64,000 bases of DNA from Epichloe hybrida (Eukaryota > Ascomycota > Sordariomycetes > Hypocreales > Clavicipitaceae), in the NCBI GenBank assembly GCA_019022495.1, contig JAFEKR010000023.1, positions 496,001 through 560,000 on the forward strand, written 5' to 3'. Made by a program: the position numbers and the translations under genes. This document shows, piece after piece, positions 1 through 11,919 of the stretch. Below the pieces are notes generated by a model. It was not told where the DNA came from. It did no database searches and was given only the letters and a program-made list of their open reading frames with translations. Within the stretch, counting starts at the first letter, position 1. Each line of letters starts with the position of its first letter.

Positions 1-1465
1 GCCTGCCAGTTCTAGCACGGAGTAATCCGTAATCCGTCGTACTGGTCCGCCCTGATTGATGATGACCCGCACGAAAGAGAAAGAGCCATCGTTGGTGGTT
101 GCCGCTTAAGCTGGAGCCGGTTGAGGCCGTTCATAATTCGCTCCTGCCCCATGTCATCATCCATGTCATCATGGGAGCACTCGAGGTTGCCGTTCATGTA
201 TACATATGCATATGCATATTTACTCTTCGCATGAGGGGAACCCTGAATCGGTGGCGGTGAGAGACGATATATACAACACATACATGTACATACTGCAACT
301 GCGTCCAATACCCTTGAAGGATAGGTCATCTGCACGGTTTGGACTGGTTCGTGCAGGACTTCACTCGACATCAACTTCAACAGATGCATCGTGGCGAGCA
401 TGGGAGTCGAGACTCGGAACGGCAGTTCCACTACGATGCTTGCGGAATGCTAGCCAAAGAGTACATACATACGGACTACATGTACATTTTGTAGGACAAG
501 CTCGAGGGTATCGTGGGCGTCGCCCTTGACAATAACGGTCGGGATGAAAAAAAAAAAGGAAACCGGGGGTGCTCCACCACCGCGCGAAGCAAAATACGTT
601 GTCTTCCAATCCCCTCTCAAAGCAATGCATTCCCTTCAGAATACGTTGGACTGTTCTCATCTAATGGACTTTGCGGGCCACACTGGAATGTGCTTTGAAA
701 CATGTTCAAGAGGCCGCGCGCGGAATAGCCGACTGCAGAAAAGGAACCGCAGGGATCAAAAACGAACTTGTACAACTGATTCATATGGACTGTGTTCGCT
801 ACCCTGGACCTAGAGACCCGAGGATGCCACTTTGGATGTACAAGCCATGAGCTCAGAACTATTACCAGGATAGGAGCGGTTCTTCCGAGACGAGTGATGG
901 CTTGTGTCGGCTTGGAAATCCATTTACCTTGGTTTGAAATGAATTTGGTGGTTTGATGTAGCTCGTGCAACAATTCCCGCTTATCTTCGGACACGCATCA
1001 CCTCTCTCCATCATCAATTTACACACGCGCCTTACTAGTGAAACCAGTATGTCATTACTTCATGCTGCATTGAACAGCCTAGCATTGTGCCTAGATGTGA
1101 AATGACAAGCCCGTATCTCTGTTTCTCTGCCCTTCACAAGATCCCATGTCCAAATTTCACGTGCGAAAGATATTTTCATTCTTCACATTCCAGACTCCGC
1201 CACCCCGTATCGCTTGTGATTTGGCAGTAGAAAATCTAAAAACCAAATGGCAAAATATAAACAAATGCCTTTTTTTTATTGCTGGAACCGCCCCCTCCTA
1301 ATCCCTGCCCCCACCCTTGTCATGTTCGAGACCGGATGCTTGTTGTACACAATGACCCTCTCTTTCCTTATTACATCAGGCATAAATAAGCTGTGATTAC
1401 AATGGCTTAGAGAGGGCAATTTTTTTTTAGCGAAGAACCTCGGTTCTACGCAAGTTGCCATTGGC
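1..1465. other. Intergenic stretch, no gene supported
   Basis: About 1.4 kb at the window start without a convincing gene. Open frames on both strands are short, overlap each other and show no recognisable domain or plausible exon chain. The sequence holds short A runs (546-556), alternating TATGCA-type runs near 201-220 and scattered near-palindromic acggagta/tactccgt motifs. The right end is the 3' flank of the minus-strand Sec61 gene. A small lineage-specific gene cannot be excluded. Confidence 0.6.
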
Positions 1466-3176
1466 TTATCCCATAATCATGCCTTTCATGCCAGTCAAGT
1501 CGCCCTCTTTTGCGGCGATTTCGAAGTAACCGTAAATGATGCTGTAGAAAATGGTTGGTCAATGCCATGGTGTCACCAAGAGACGTGTTCGAAATTTAGG
1601 TATACTTACGTGACGGCGAGAAGAGTACCAGTGCCGGAGCCAAGAGCGCCCATGAGGTCGCTGGCAACAGAGAGGGCACCAATGCAGGCACCACCGAAAG
1701 CGGCGGCAGTGGGAATAATGCGCTTGAGCTCCTTGTACATGCTCTGGTCACGGTGACCGGCCATGACGAGACCCTGGTCCTTGAGCTGCTTGGCGACATC
1801 ACGAGGGCTGGAGCCAGAGACCTCTATCCACGTCTTGGAGAAGAGAGCACAGGCACCGAGCATGTAGATGATGTAGATGGCGGTGTGGATGGGGTCGAGA
1901 AGAGCATCTTTGAAGTTCAAAGGGGGAGACATGTAGTAGGCAATTCCAGAGATGGCATGCAACTGAGAAGAGCCATCCTTGGCCTCCCAGACACCAAAAA
2001 GACGAACCAGGAGGTTCTCGGAAAAGCGAGAGTACAGCATCTGGCTGATAAGGAAGACATTGGAAGACAGAGCAGACTGCAGCATGATGGGCATGTTGGA
2101 GGTGTAGAACAGACGGACGGGGTAAGAACCACGAGCACCTCGCTGGCGGGAAGACTTGACAGGGATCTCGACGCGGAAACCCTGAAGGTAGATGACGGCG
2201 ACGAAAACCAGAATGGTAGCCAAGAGGTTCATGATGTTGGGAAGGTTCTGTCTGTAGAAAGCCTCCTGGAGAGCACGCTGCTTGTTGGGCCAGGTCATCA
2301 GGAGATGGAAGAGGGCAATGACAGCACCCTCGAACTCGGGGCCGCGACCAGTGTTGATTGTGGTGGGAGAGAAAGCCTTCCACATGATGGACTCGCAGAT
2401 GTTGGTGGCAATGAACAGTGAGATACCACTGCCAAGACCATAGCCCTTCTGGAGAAGCTCATCGAGCAATATTACAATCATACCGGCAACAACGAGCTGG
2501 AGGATCAAGAGGAAGACGATACCAGCGCCGAGGTCGGAAGGAGGACCGTAGAGACCAGTGAAGACGTAGACGGTGGCGGTGCCAGCGGACAGAATGAAAG
2601 CGAAGAGCTTCTGGGCTGTCTGGTACAGCTCGCGGTCGGACTTGAGGTCGAGGTTGACATCAATCATGTGGGTTCCAGCAAGGAGCTGGAAGACCATGCC
2701 GGAGGAGATGATTGGGGTGATGCCCAATTCCATCAACGTTCCTCTGTTACTCGCCATCACCATTCGCAGCCAGTATAGCGGATCGGAGTTGTCTGATGAG
2801 ACGATGCCGTAGAGGGGCATCTGACTCATGATCAAGAAGATGAGGAGCGTCAGGGCAGTCCACATCATCTTCTGGTTGAAGGGGATCTTGGTCTCCGGTT
2901 GCTGAACCTCAGGGAGGAACGGCACGAACGGCTTGACCAAGTCAAGAAATCGGACTGTAGAAGCATCACTTCATGTTAGCACCAGGTTCTCGCAGGTCAA
3001 TTGCGCATCAATTGGCGATGGTCGAGGCGATGGCCTTGGCTGAAGCCCGTTCGTTCCCATAGCTTCGCTGTGCGTACCGTTGGGTTTCGGCGCGTGGGAA
3101 GTCCTCCCGGAGGCATGCAAAAAGGTAGGTAGCTTGGGGTCCAGCAAGAGAGACAGAATTACTTACGGGAACTCAT
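1466..3176 (-). CDS. sec61: Sec61 alpha subunit of the ER protein translocon
   Basis: Forms the protein-conducting channel of the ER membrane (SecY/Sec61 alpha family) with the beta and gamma subunits. Three exons: 3176-3167, 2954-1610 and 1541-1466. The 10-nt first exon encodes Met-Ser-Ser plus one base and splices (GTAAGT to CTACAG) to give [13 protein letters not shown], the expected fungal N-terminus. The last exon supplies the conserved tail [15 protein letters not shown]. Total 476 residues, the usual family length. Diagnostic segments include [30 protein letters not shown] and the cytosolic loop around [12 protein letters not shown]. It is divergent from the tRNA isopentenyltransferase across a 533-bp intergenic region. 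The call is very secure. The tiny first exon is easy for automatic annotation to miss. Confidence 0.97.
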
Positions 3177-3709
3177 CGTAACGGTTACAACGGCGACGAA
3201 TTGACGAAGAAGAGAAAACCGAAAAGAACGAAACTAATTCATTCAAGGAGAGGAGGAAGAGAGAGGGAAGGGATAACGAGCTAGCGATGCAAGGAGGAGG
3301 TTCATCGACGGGCAAAATGCACATAAAAAGGGAGGTGGGCGATCTGGCTTCAAGCCCCAACAAGCCCCCGAGCCCCCCAAAGTGTACGTACATGTGTCCA
3401 AGTTCAACATTGCTGGGGGGCCGCACGTGACCCACCTCCACAGGTGCACTCCCATTCACTTGCCTACATTGTAGAAGGAGTCTAGAGCGGGGGAGCTTCG
3501 GTCCAATGCGGCTGTTGGATTTGTCTACAGACTCGTTGTACATGTTTTGATTTACATCGGAACCTGATGAGAGCTCTCGAGGTCGGAGTACCGAGACGAG
3601 TCGCTCGCTCACCCATTAACGCAGGGCAACTATATGAAATTGCATAGCTACTTCACCTGCCTTGTTACATACTGCTTGCAGTGGAGCTTTTTAGAATCTC
3701 CATGCGCAA
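3177..3709. promoter_or_regulatory. Divergent promoter region between sec61 and the tRNA-modification gene
   Basis: Intergenic 533 bp between two divergent housekeeping genes, so it must hold both promoters and 5' UTRs. The sec61-proximal half is purine-rich on the plus strand (3235-3300), giving a pyrimidine-rich leader on the transcribed strand. No clear TATA box was seen. The minus-strand open frame here (3163-3612) is taken as an accident because spliced sec61 accounts for the true start. Confidence 0.5.
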
Positions 3710-5264
3710 ATGCTCAACCGCCTGCGGCACATATTCTGTCGCAATGTTTCCACCATGGCAGGCAATCGAATTCCCGCGGAGCCGTTGCTAGTCGTGCTAG
3801 GTTCAACTGGCACAGGCAAATCAGATGTGAGTGAGCAACTTCTTGACACAGAAACATGCAAGCTCATCGTAATATCTCTCAGCACACGTACATAACCTCT
3901 CAAAACTAACTCTTCAATGCGTTCAACAGCTAGCCGTAGAGCTCGCGACAAGATTCAAAGGAGAAATCGTCAACTCAGATGCCATGCAACTCTACAATGG
4001 CCTCCCCACCATCACTAATAAAATGACATGTACGGAGCGAAAAGGCATTCCGCACCACTTGCTCGACCACATTCCCCTTCAGGACCCCCCCTGGGACGTA
4101 GATGATTACAGGCGCGAAGCTACCAAGGTCATTGCTGAGATTCGCGCCAGGGGCAACCTGCCCATTCTTGTTGGCGGTACACAGTACTACATTGACCCGT
4201 TACTTTTCACGGACGTGATTCTAGATGAAGTTCACCAGATGGCGGACTCATCCAAGACTTTCCCCATCCTTGAACAACCGACAGAGGTGTTGCTCGAAGA
4301 GCTTCGCAAGCACGACCCCGTCATGGCAGAACGTTGGCACCCCAACGATAGGCGCAAAATCTCCCGCTCGCTCGAAATATACCTACACACTGGTAAACCG
4401 GCGTCGCAGTTCTACGCGGAGCAAGAAGCGCGCAAAGCCGCCGCGGCAAAGGGCGAAGCGGCCACAAGACCGTGGGAGAAGCTTCTGTTCTGGGTATACT
4501 CTGAGAAGGAGGCTCTACGAGAGCGCCTGGACAAGCGTGTTGACAGTATGCGCAACGCAGGCCTACTGGATGAAGTGCGCGATTTATATTCATTTAAGAA
4601 GGAGATGAGTAAGAGAGGTGCAGCCCCGGATGCCACAAAAGGAATCTTTCAGTCGATCGGATATAAGCAGTTTGAACCGTACCTGGAGGCTGTCGAGGCT
4701 GGAAAAGATGCGCAAGAAGTTGAAAAGCTGAACTTGTCAGGACTAGAGGATATGAAGGCTGCGACAAGGCGTTACGCAAATTACCAGACGAAATGGATCC
4801 GTTTGAAGCAGATGCGTCGCTTGCAGGCCGAAGGTGAAGAAGCAGTACAGAGTTTATACGTCATGGATAGTACAGACGTGTCCAAGTTTCAGGAGAACGT
4901 AGTTGAGCCAGCCGCTCTGCTGACGGAGAAGTTTCTCAAGGGAGAGCCGCGGCCTGCAGCAGTGGAGATATCCGAACTGGCGAGAGAGGTGCTCACCACT
5001 GCTATTGAGCCACCGCCCAAAGAGACTCCTATAAAGAGGACCTGCGAGCTGTGCCAAACGGTGCTGGTCACGGAACAGGCGTGGCAGAGACACGTCAAGG
5101 GCACTGGGCATCGGAGGGTGCTGAGGAAGAAGCAAAAGTTGGCACTCGTCGCTGCGAATGAGACATGGAGAACAACGGGAAGGAGAGACGGAGAGGATGA
5201 ATTAAGCAAAGCGGATGGATCCAGGGCGTCTAGCCCAGACATAGGATTCATCTTTTCAAGCTGA
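3710..5264 (+). CDS. mod5: tRNA isopentenyltransferase (MiaA/Mod5/Tit1 family) with C-terminal C2H2 zinc finger
   Basis: Transfers the dimethylallyl group of DMAPP to A37 of tRNAs that read UNN codons. Two exons, 3710-3826 and 3930-5264; GTGAGT donor and AACAG acceptor restore the frame. Product 483 residues. The P-loop GSTGTGKSD is at 31-39 and the substrate motif NSDAMQLY at 54-61, followed by GGTQYYID and RRKISRSLEIY. A U1-type zinc finger C411-X2-C414-X12-H427-X5-H433 lies in a basic tail, as in eukaryotic members. Met1 and Met16 are both in frame. Residues 1-15 (MLNRLRHIFCRNVST) are basic and lack acidic residues, like a mitochondrial presequence. Met16 has a strong start context (ACCATGG) and Met1 a weaker one. 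This suggests mitochondrial and cytosolic/nuclear forms from one gene, as shown for yeast MOD5. Function is secure; dual start use is inferred. Confidence 0.95.
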
Positions 5265-6949
5265 TATTTCTACGTCAGAGCTCTTGACTGGCAAGTGTAT
5301 TTGCCGGGGTAAATTCCATCTGAATTCACGTCATCGTGGTCGCCTGCCGCAGTTGGCGAATGACTCCGTAAGCATAAGTAACAACTACTTCACAGACAAC
5401 AATCTCGCCCTCAATCTTTTCAGGGACCAGGAAGGATATCAGCCAGCGTCTGAGTTCGTTGGCAGATGGTTCTCGGAAAGAGAAAGTGGAAAGAAAGATT
5501 GTCTACCGTGGCAAGACTCATTGATCACGTGGACAAGATATTTTGACAGCCATCGAACACGACGAAAGCAAACGGGGTCTTCCCAGCCGTGCTCCCCCCC
5601 ACCGCCCCCCACCGCCCCCCCAGGTCGAGTCATCGCCGCTATGGCTTCACGATGATGGACCAGAGCCAAGCGAATCACGACGGACCACAGCCCGTATTAC
5701 AAGCCCAGCATCCACAACATCAATGTTGCGCATCCCTGTCGGAGCAACCTGTCGGAGCACATGGCACCAGAACCACCTGTGTGACTTGTTCGACGCTGAA
5801 GAAGTGGACTTTGCCATGTGGACTTTGCCATGTGGATCTTCATAAGCAACTCCGCCAGGTTGCTCTCGTTCCGCTGTGCAAGACTGATGGAGCACAAATC
5901 ATTTCTATGCGCACGTCATTGGAACAGAGGGCCGAATCCTCGGGTGCACAAGTTGGCTGCCTCGAATGCCTTGGTCCGAATGCCTGGGAGCCATTTTTCG
6001 AGCTGCAATGTGCGATGACATGGCAGAAGCGCATCAACGCTAAGTCGAGACGATGCATGGATCCGCGGAGTAAAGTAAGACATGTGCGGAGCAAGCGGAA
6101 GAAACTGAGATGTGTTTGTATATGTAGGCTGGCGGCAAGCCTTTGTTCTGAAGCTGTGAAGCAGTACATACTCCGTATCTTCAACTCATCCATCTCATCC
6201 ATCCCATCCCCTTCGCCCCGCCCCGCCCGTCCCTCCAGTCCCTCCAGCCCCTCCACCTCCTCCACCTCCTCCACTTCCTCCACTTCCTCCACTTCCTCCA
6301 CTTCCGCTTGCGGGTTCTTTTCTCCCCAACGCTGACGAATTTGTCAGAACGACGCAGCTCGGGCTACCAGACCGGGACTGATACACAGGCACCCAACTTT
6401 TACACCCATGCTTGCTTTTGCTGTTGCTTTTTCGAGTGGCGTTCGTTTGTTGTGGAAGAGGTCCCGATAGATGTCTTGTGCAAATCGGCGGTACATACCG
6501 AGTACGGACTACGGAGTACGTCCATGGCCTTGCGCCATTTGCTTTCCATATCTCAGCCAGGCAACCTTTTCCTTTTTTCTTGACCCGGATTCCAGGGACA
6601 TGTCCGAGTGAAGAGGCAGAGGAACTAGCGGAACCCCTCCTCACGAAACGGAGAGAGTGCAACAAATCCCACCGCCAGGCTGTATTATTATTAGCGCCGG
6701 CGTCGCACCTTATTTTCGTTTCGTCAACGACGCCAGCCAGACTGTTTCACTTCTCGTCCGCTTTTTCTTCCTTTTCCCAGTATACCCTTGCCATTACTGT
6801 AGAGCGCCCCCGACACCATCACTGTGCTCGAAAGGAGGGAGCAGACGGCAGGTTTCACTTGTTCGGAACGCGCGACGTCGACATTCCCTTCGCGACTTTC
6901 TTTGCACAACCGAGCTCTGTCTGGCATGTGAGACATTCGCAAGCCAGAC
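5265..6949. other. Long intergenic region with simple repeats, probable 5' regulatory/UTR region of the Zn2Cys6 gene
   Basis: 1.7 kb without a supported gene. It holds a C-rich stretch (5588-5621), a perfect 14-bp tandem duplication (5804-5831) and a long pyrimidine tract of degenerate 9-bp units (about 6200-6305). These tracts keep long accidental frames open on both strands (5589-6335 plus, 5840-6301 minus). Their translations are low-complexity and show no domain. A CT-rich tract upstream of a start is common in fungal promoters. Confidence 0.5.
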
Positions 6950-9649
6950 ATGTCCACATCCGTGTCTCCCGCAGCGCCGCATAGGCAGTCGAGAATTCTA
7001 GCTTGCGTTCTCTGCCAGCATCGCAAAATCAAATGCGATCGCAACTCGCCCTGCTCCAATTGTATAAAGGTATGTATGTCATTCTCAAGCCCACGATGTG
7101 GTGGCTTTGGTGTTCGCCGTGTTCGCCGCCGCAACATCAAACTCATCCCCCCCCCACCTTTGTGCCTGGTCCCGCTTTCTGGAGGCTTGGGCAACAGCCT
7201 CGATGAGCAGAACTGTGCAGGAAGAGGCAGAAGAGGCAGAAGAGGCAGAAGAGCTCACGACTCCCGCGCCTTAGGCAAACGTCACTTGTGTTCCCAGTAC
7301 ACCGGCTCCTGCCAGGAAACGACGACGACCCAACCAAGATCTCCAGGAACGTCTGGCACGATGTGAAGAGCTGCTCAAGCAGTACGCCGACGGTTCGGCC
7401 CCCGGCCAGCAACAGTCCGCCTCCCAGACCACAACGCCTTGCATTAGCGAGACTATCATGTCCGATCGATCGGACTCCGCTCCTCCTACGAGTGACAAGT
7501 CGAACAACTTCAAGCCTGCATGCCGAATGGTCAATGATGATGGCAGCGTTCGCTTCATGGACAGCTATATCTGGGCTGCGGTCTACGAGGAGGTGAGTCC
7601 GCGACACAGGCGTTGGTTGGCGTTGGTTGGCGTTGGTTGGCGTGGCATGCTTCTGCAGGCTGAGAGGATACATTACGATGCTCATGTCGCCAGGATATTG
7701 CACGAGGAGAATTTGCGCGGTTCATCGAATTGCTGACAATTGCTAATTCAAGGGTGTAGTTGCAAGCAATGAGAGATATTGTTGAGACTGAAGACCCGGA
7801 GGACTCGAGCATTCTGGGATCAGAGGAGCCGACCCCGGAGAATAATTCTGACTTGTTTTTCCCAGGCGATCTCTCGACTGCCAACATCGAGGATCTCGTC
7901 CCAGAACCCATACATGCATTCAAGCTGTGGCAGTTGTTCTTGGACCGGGTCAACCCCTTGTTCAAAGTGGTTCATGTCCCTACCATTCAGCCCGTGGTCT
8001 TGGAAGGCGCCATCAGCATGACATCGCTGCCACATCACCAACAGGCGTTGTTATTCTCAATCTATACCACAGCGGCGCTGTCCCTGAGCGAGAGTGAATC
8101 CATCCAGGCGCTGGGCATGTCGAGGGAAGCGGCGGTTCAGAGATTCTTGTCCGGTACCAAGGTGGCTTTGATACGATTCAACTTTTTGAAGAATTACAAC
8201 ATGACTGCTTTGCAAGCACTAATTCACTTCATAGTACGTTCTGTTCTTTTTTTTCTCTTATTCCATCATTTATGCGGCATGCTGACTGTATGACAGCACT
8301 CCCTGCAAGGCCGGTACGATCGTCATGCGGCCTGGATTCTCACCGGCACGATTGTGCGTATTGCCCAAAAAATGGGATACCACCGCGATGGCGAAATCCT
8401 TGGCTTGGACATGTATGAGACGGAAATGCGTCGTAGATTATGGTGGCAAATCATCACTCAAGACTCCAAGTATGCCATGCTCTCTGGTCTGAGCCAGTCA
8501 CTTCAACCGCTCCATTGGGATACCAAAATGCCTTCCAATATCAACGACGCAGATATCTTCCCAGGATCAACTGAAAAAGTGCAGGCTCGAGATGGTCCAA
8601 CAGAAATGGCCTTTGTTCTTATCATGAACGAGATCTACAAGTTCAAGGTGCTGTCAGATGAGAAAAACAACGGTCCAGCATTTGAAGCTGCGCTTTTAGG
8701 ACACGATCTCGGGCCAGACAAGGAGGCGTCCGATGTCATGGTCAACCAATGTCGTGAGCACTTCCAGGAGCTTGAAGACAGACTCGTGGAACTGGAACAG
8801 AACTACGTCGACGTCAACGCAGGCAACGTGCACAAAGCTGCCAAGTGCATCCGGCAGATTTTCATGGGAAGAATCGGCGAAATGATGGTGCCGCTCCATC
8901 TACAACCCGAGTATGGAACGGAAATTTTTGGCCCCAAGGATAATCTGTTCAAGACTTTCATACTCGGAAGCGAACAGCGATTAGATCAGTACGAATCCAT
9001 GGGCGAATGCGGATTTCTATGGTTCGTCAAGTCATACTTCCAACTCGACGTCTTCGCTGTTATGACGGGCCAGCTCTGTCAACGACCTACAGGCAGCCTT
9101 GCCGACCGCGGCTGGGCCATGGTGGAACGAATATATGGGCATCACGAAGAACTGTTTGACATGTCATCCAAGCAGTATTCGATGCAGGGCCACATCACAC
9201 TCAAAGCCTGGAGAGCACGAGAGAAGTATTTCGTGCAAAACAGCCGACACTTGGACACGCCACCATACATCCGGCGTCTCCGAGAGCTTCTACCAGCTGT
9301 AGATTCCCGTTCCTCCATGCCCTCTACCGGCACAACTCCCCCCGCATTCAACCCAAACGATGCGCAAAGACAAGCCGCAGCTTTGTTCCCGCCAAATATG
9401 CCTCATCATGATCTCATGCAGCAACACCAGCAGCAACATGCGCATCCACAACAACAACTTCCACAAGGCGGGGGCATGCGTCCATTCCTGGGAGGATTTC
9501 TCGACATGCCCGACATGAACTGGGACGTGTTGGGTGACGTGATGAATCCTCAAGATCAATTGTCCATGGGCATGTTTGGATACGGCGGGATTCCGGCCGC
9601 CAACACTGGCGCTATGGGTAACAACAACATGAACGATGGACAGTTCTAA
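6950..9649 (+). CDS. Zn2Cys6 transcription factor with fungal-specific TF domain
   Basis: Nuclear DNA-binding regulator; target unknown. Four exons: 6950-7069, 7275-7592, 7760-8233 and 8297-9649, giving 754 residues with phase kept at each junction. The zinc cluster is C19-X2-C22-X6-C29-X5-C35-X2-C38-X6-C45. The sixth Cys comes from exon 2, which supports the first splice. A basic linker (ARKRRRPNQ) and a short coiled-coil candidate (LQERLARCEELLKQYA) follow. The middle region, roughly 200-520, has the fungal_trans pattern, including RIAQKMGYHRDG and EMRRRLWWQ. The C-terminus is rich in Gln, Met and Gly (HQQQHAHPQQQ), typical of an activation region. Intron 2 carries three perfect 10-bp tandem units at 7611-7640. 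No neighbouring pathway gene points to its targets. Confidence 0.9.
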
Positions 9650-10662
9650 CGGAGATGGGAATCGCAAACCTGATGACAAGAGTGACATGAATGCCTGCGA
9701 GCACAGCGTTGTACCTTGTCTCCACTGGACTGTCGTTATAATGTCGACGCTATGAGTTGGGATTTTTTTTTTCTTCGTTATTTTCCTTTTTGACAGGAGT
9801 AAGTTCCGAAGTGGAGGTGCAAAAGAAAACCCTCGTCTTCCTCATTGACGTCTTGGGGTTGGCGCGAGATGCCTCCGCCTCGACAAACATGTATTATTAG
9901 TACCACAGCGACGTGACATAAAACTCTACTTTCGGTGCCAAGAATCATGGATACGGTCATTGATGGTATAGATGGAGTATTTGAGCAATCGATAAACATG
10001 ATTTCTCGGAGATGCGCACGCAAGGTGCAGGTGCCTGAGTGACCCTCGGGGTGTGTGATGCACGAGAACTCTACGAACCTTACGTGACCATGATAATTTT
10101 GTCCACCAATCTTCAGTCCACCAGTCCTCGGCTGAAGACACCCCGCCAAATGATTCACAAGCAGAAGTCTCACACGGGCCAGAAACACATGTAGAAGAAT
10201 GTAGATCTCAAAATGAAACGGCTTCGGGACCGACCACCCGAAGCCGAGATTAACGACGGACCAATTTCTTCTCCGAAAGCCCCTAGGTCCAAAAGACCCT
10301 GCCGCATCGCTGTCTCCATCACACAACCTGAATCGTGTTTTATCCAAACAGCGCCGCGACGAGCCAATTCGTGACTATCTGGAGAAGAAGAAAGGGAGGG
10401 AGAAGAAGAAAAAATGGGGAGAGAGTTTTCTCGTGGGCGTAGTAATCCGATGGAGCCCGCACGTGATCCATATAGGCGAATCAAGTCACGTGTCGTCGGA
10501 GCTGAGAAATCGAGCCCCGCTGGTTGGTGCGCTGGACCGAGGAACCGACCGGTTGCAACTTTCCCGTTTCCCGAGGACTTGTGGGCCGTCATCTTGAAAA
10601 CCTGCAACTCGACCAGGTCAACTTGGTATCATCGTCCACAGGAATCTACCACTGCGAAGAAA
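9650..10662. other. Intergenic region, no gene supported
   Basis: About 1 kb between the 3' end of the Zn2Cys6 gene and the succinate dehydrogenase gene. No coherent gene model was found. The right part (10376-10420) is a purine-rich tract just upstream of the sdhC start region. CACGTGA motifs at about 10460 and 10487 are E-box-like. Confidence 0.5.
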
Positions 10663-11480
10663 ATGATTGCTCAGCGGGTTGGCGTGGCTGCTTTGCGCAG
10701 AGGTATGTGAATTTTGCCCTTTGCGGCAGATTACGGGTTTCCCCTTCCCCTCTCGATGGCTCGTCGCGTCGGCGCGGAACGGCGGGACACGATCAAGGTT
10801 GCTGACCAAGTGTATGTAGGCGCGAGGCCTCTCGCGTTCTTCAACCAATTGCCCAAGGTGGCCGTCGCAACTGGCATTCTGCAGGCTCGGTAAGAAGAAT
10901 TGGCAACTGTTCTCGTTTGCCTCCTCCTCCGACCATGATGAACATCTATCTACACCTACATCTGAACGATGACGACAAAGTACAGTTCCATTTACAAAGA
11001 AACCTCTGCTAACGTCGGCCGGCGGCGATAAAAAGCCCCGTCGCCACCGCCAAGGTCTCCCAGGAAGACGGCCACCAGATCCTCGTGAACCAGCGTCTTC
11101 GGCGGCCCGTCTCCCCCCATCTCGGCATCTACAAGATCGAACAGACTTGGCTCGGACACTCGGCCTGGACCCGCATCACGGGGTGCACCCTCTCTGGTGC
11201 CGCGTATGCCTACTTCACTGCTTACCTGGTTGCGCCCCTTCTGGGCTGGCACCTCGAGTCGGCCTCGTTGGTCTCGGCCTTCGCCACACTCCCGTTCGCC
11301 GTCAAGGGCGGCGTCAAGTTCGCGCTGGGCTTCCCCTTTGCGTACCACTTTATCAACGGCCTGCGACACCTGTGGTTCGACATGGGCAAGGGCTTTTCCA
11401 AGTCCTCTATTAAGAAGGGTGAGATGGCGCTCTGGACGTCGAGTATCCTGAGTGGCTTGTACTTGGCTTTTGGTCTGTGA
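10663..11480 (+). CDS. sdhC: Succinate dehydrogenase cytochrome b560 subunit (SdhC), divergent quinone-site region
   Basis: Membrane-anchor subunit of mitochondrial complex II; helps bind haem b and ubiquinone. Three exons: 10663-10702, 10820-10889 and 11036-11480, 184 residues, normal for the family. The last intron ends at a weak acceptor (AAAAAG) but is the only junction seen that restores the frame. The N-terminus (MIAQRVGVAALRRGARP) is a basic amphipathic presequence. Diagnostic RPVSPHL starts at 60. The Ser/Arg pair of the quinone pocket corresponds to S79 and R83 (HSAWTRITG). H141 in HFINGLRHLWFD is the haem ligand position, with R147, H148 and D152 conserved. Three membrane helices follow. 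The segment IYKIEQTWLGHSAWTR (68-83) differs from the more usual fungal pattern with NRITG. This may indicate one of the SdhC paralogues known in some ascomycetes, but that is only an inference. Confidence 0.92.
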
Positions 11481-11919
11481 GAGACGAGATTGCGAGAAGA
11501 GCATTTATTTATAGAACCAGGGAAGGGGTGGTGTAACAGGGAACGTACGTGGACTGGGCGGCAGTTTGGAAGACTCGCGTATCGCGTATGATGAAGTGTG
11601 AAGCTTGTGGTCGAGGGGGACGCAACTCACGTGTAAGTGCTGAAAGCAAATGGACATGCATGGTAGACCTAGTAGCTTAGCGGTCGAGCTGTCTTGTTTT
11701 CAATTTTCCCAACACTAGTTTGTTCGGCTACCTAGGTTTCGAAAATGCAGTGCCAAACAGGTCTGGTGTATGGTGTAAGCTCCCGTGGTGAAAAAATGTA
11801 ATGATAGCTCATGATTTTGATATCGCTTCCCCAGAAAGAAAGAAAAACAAAAGAAGAAGAAGAAGAAACGCCAATTCGCCAGACTTTGGTTGAACAAATA
11901 TGTCGCCTTTCATCCATCC
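11481..11919. other. Convergent 3' flanks of sdhC and TAF6
   Basis: 439 bp between two convergent genes. It contains an A/G-rich tract (11838-11871) that would be a pyrimidine tract near the minus-strand gene's 3' end. No gene was seen. Confidence 0.5.

Noticed and set aside
617..994. 125-residue minus-strand frame near the window start
   Set aside because: No domain, no splice partner and overlap with other random frames.
1753..2421. 222-residue plus-strand frame
   Set aside because: Lies wholly antisense to conserved Sec61 coding sequence; composition mirrors its codon bias.
5589..6335. 248-residue plus-strand frame and its minus-strand partner
   Set aside because: Kept open by pyrimidine repeats; low-complexity translation and no splice partners.
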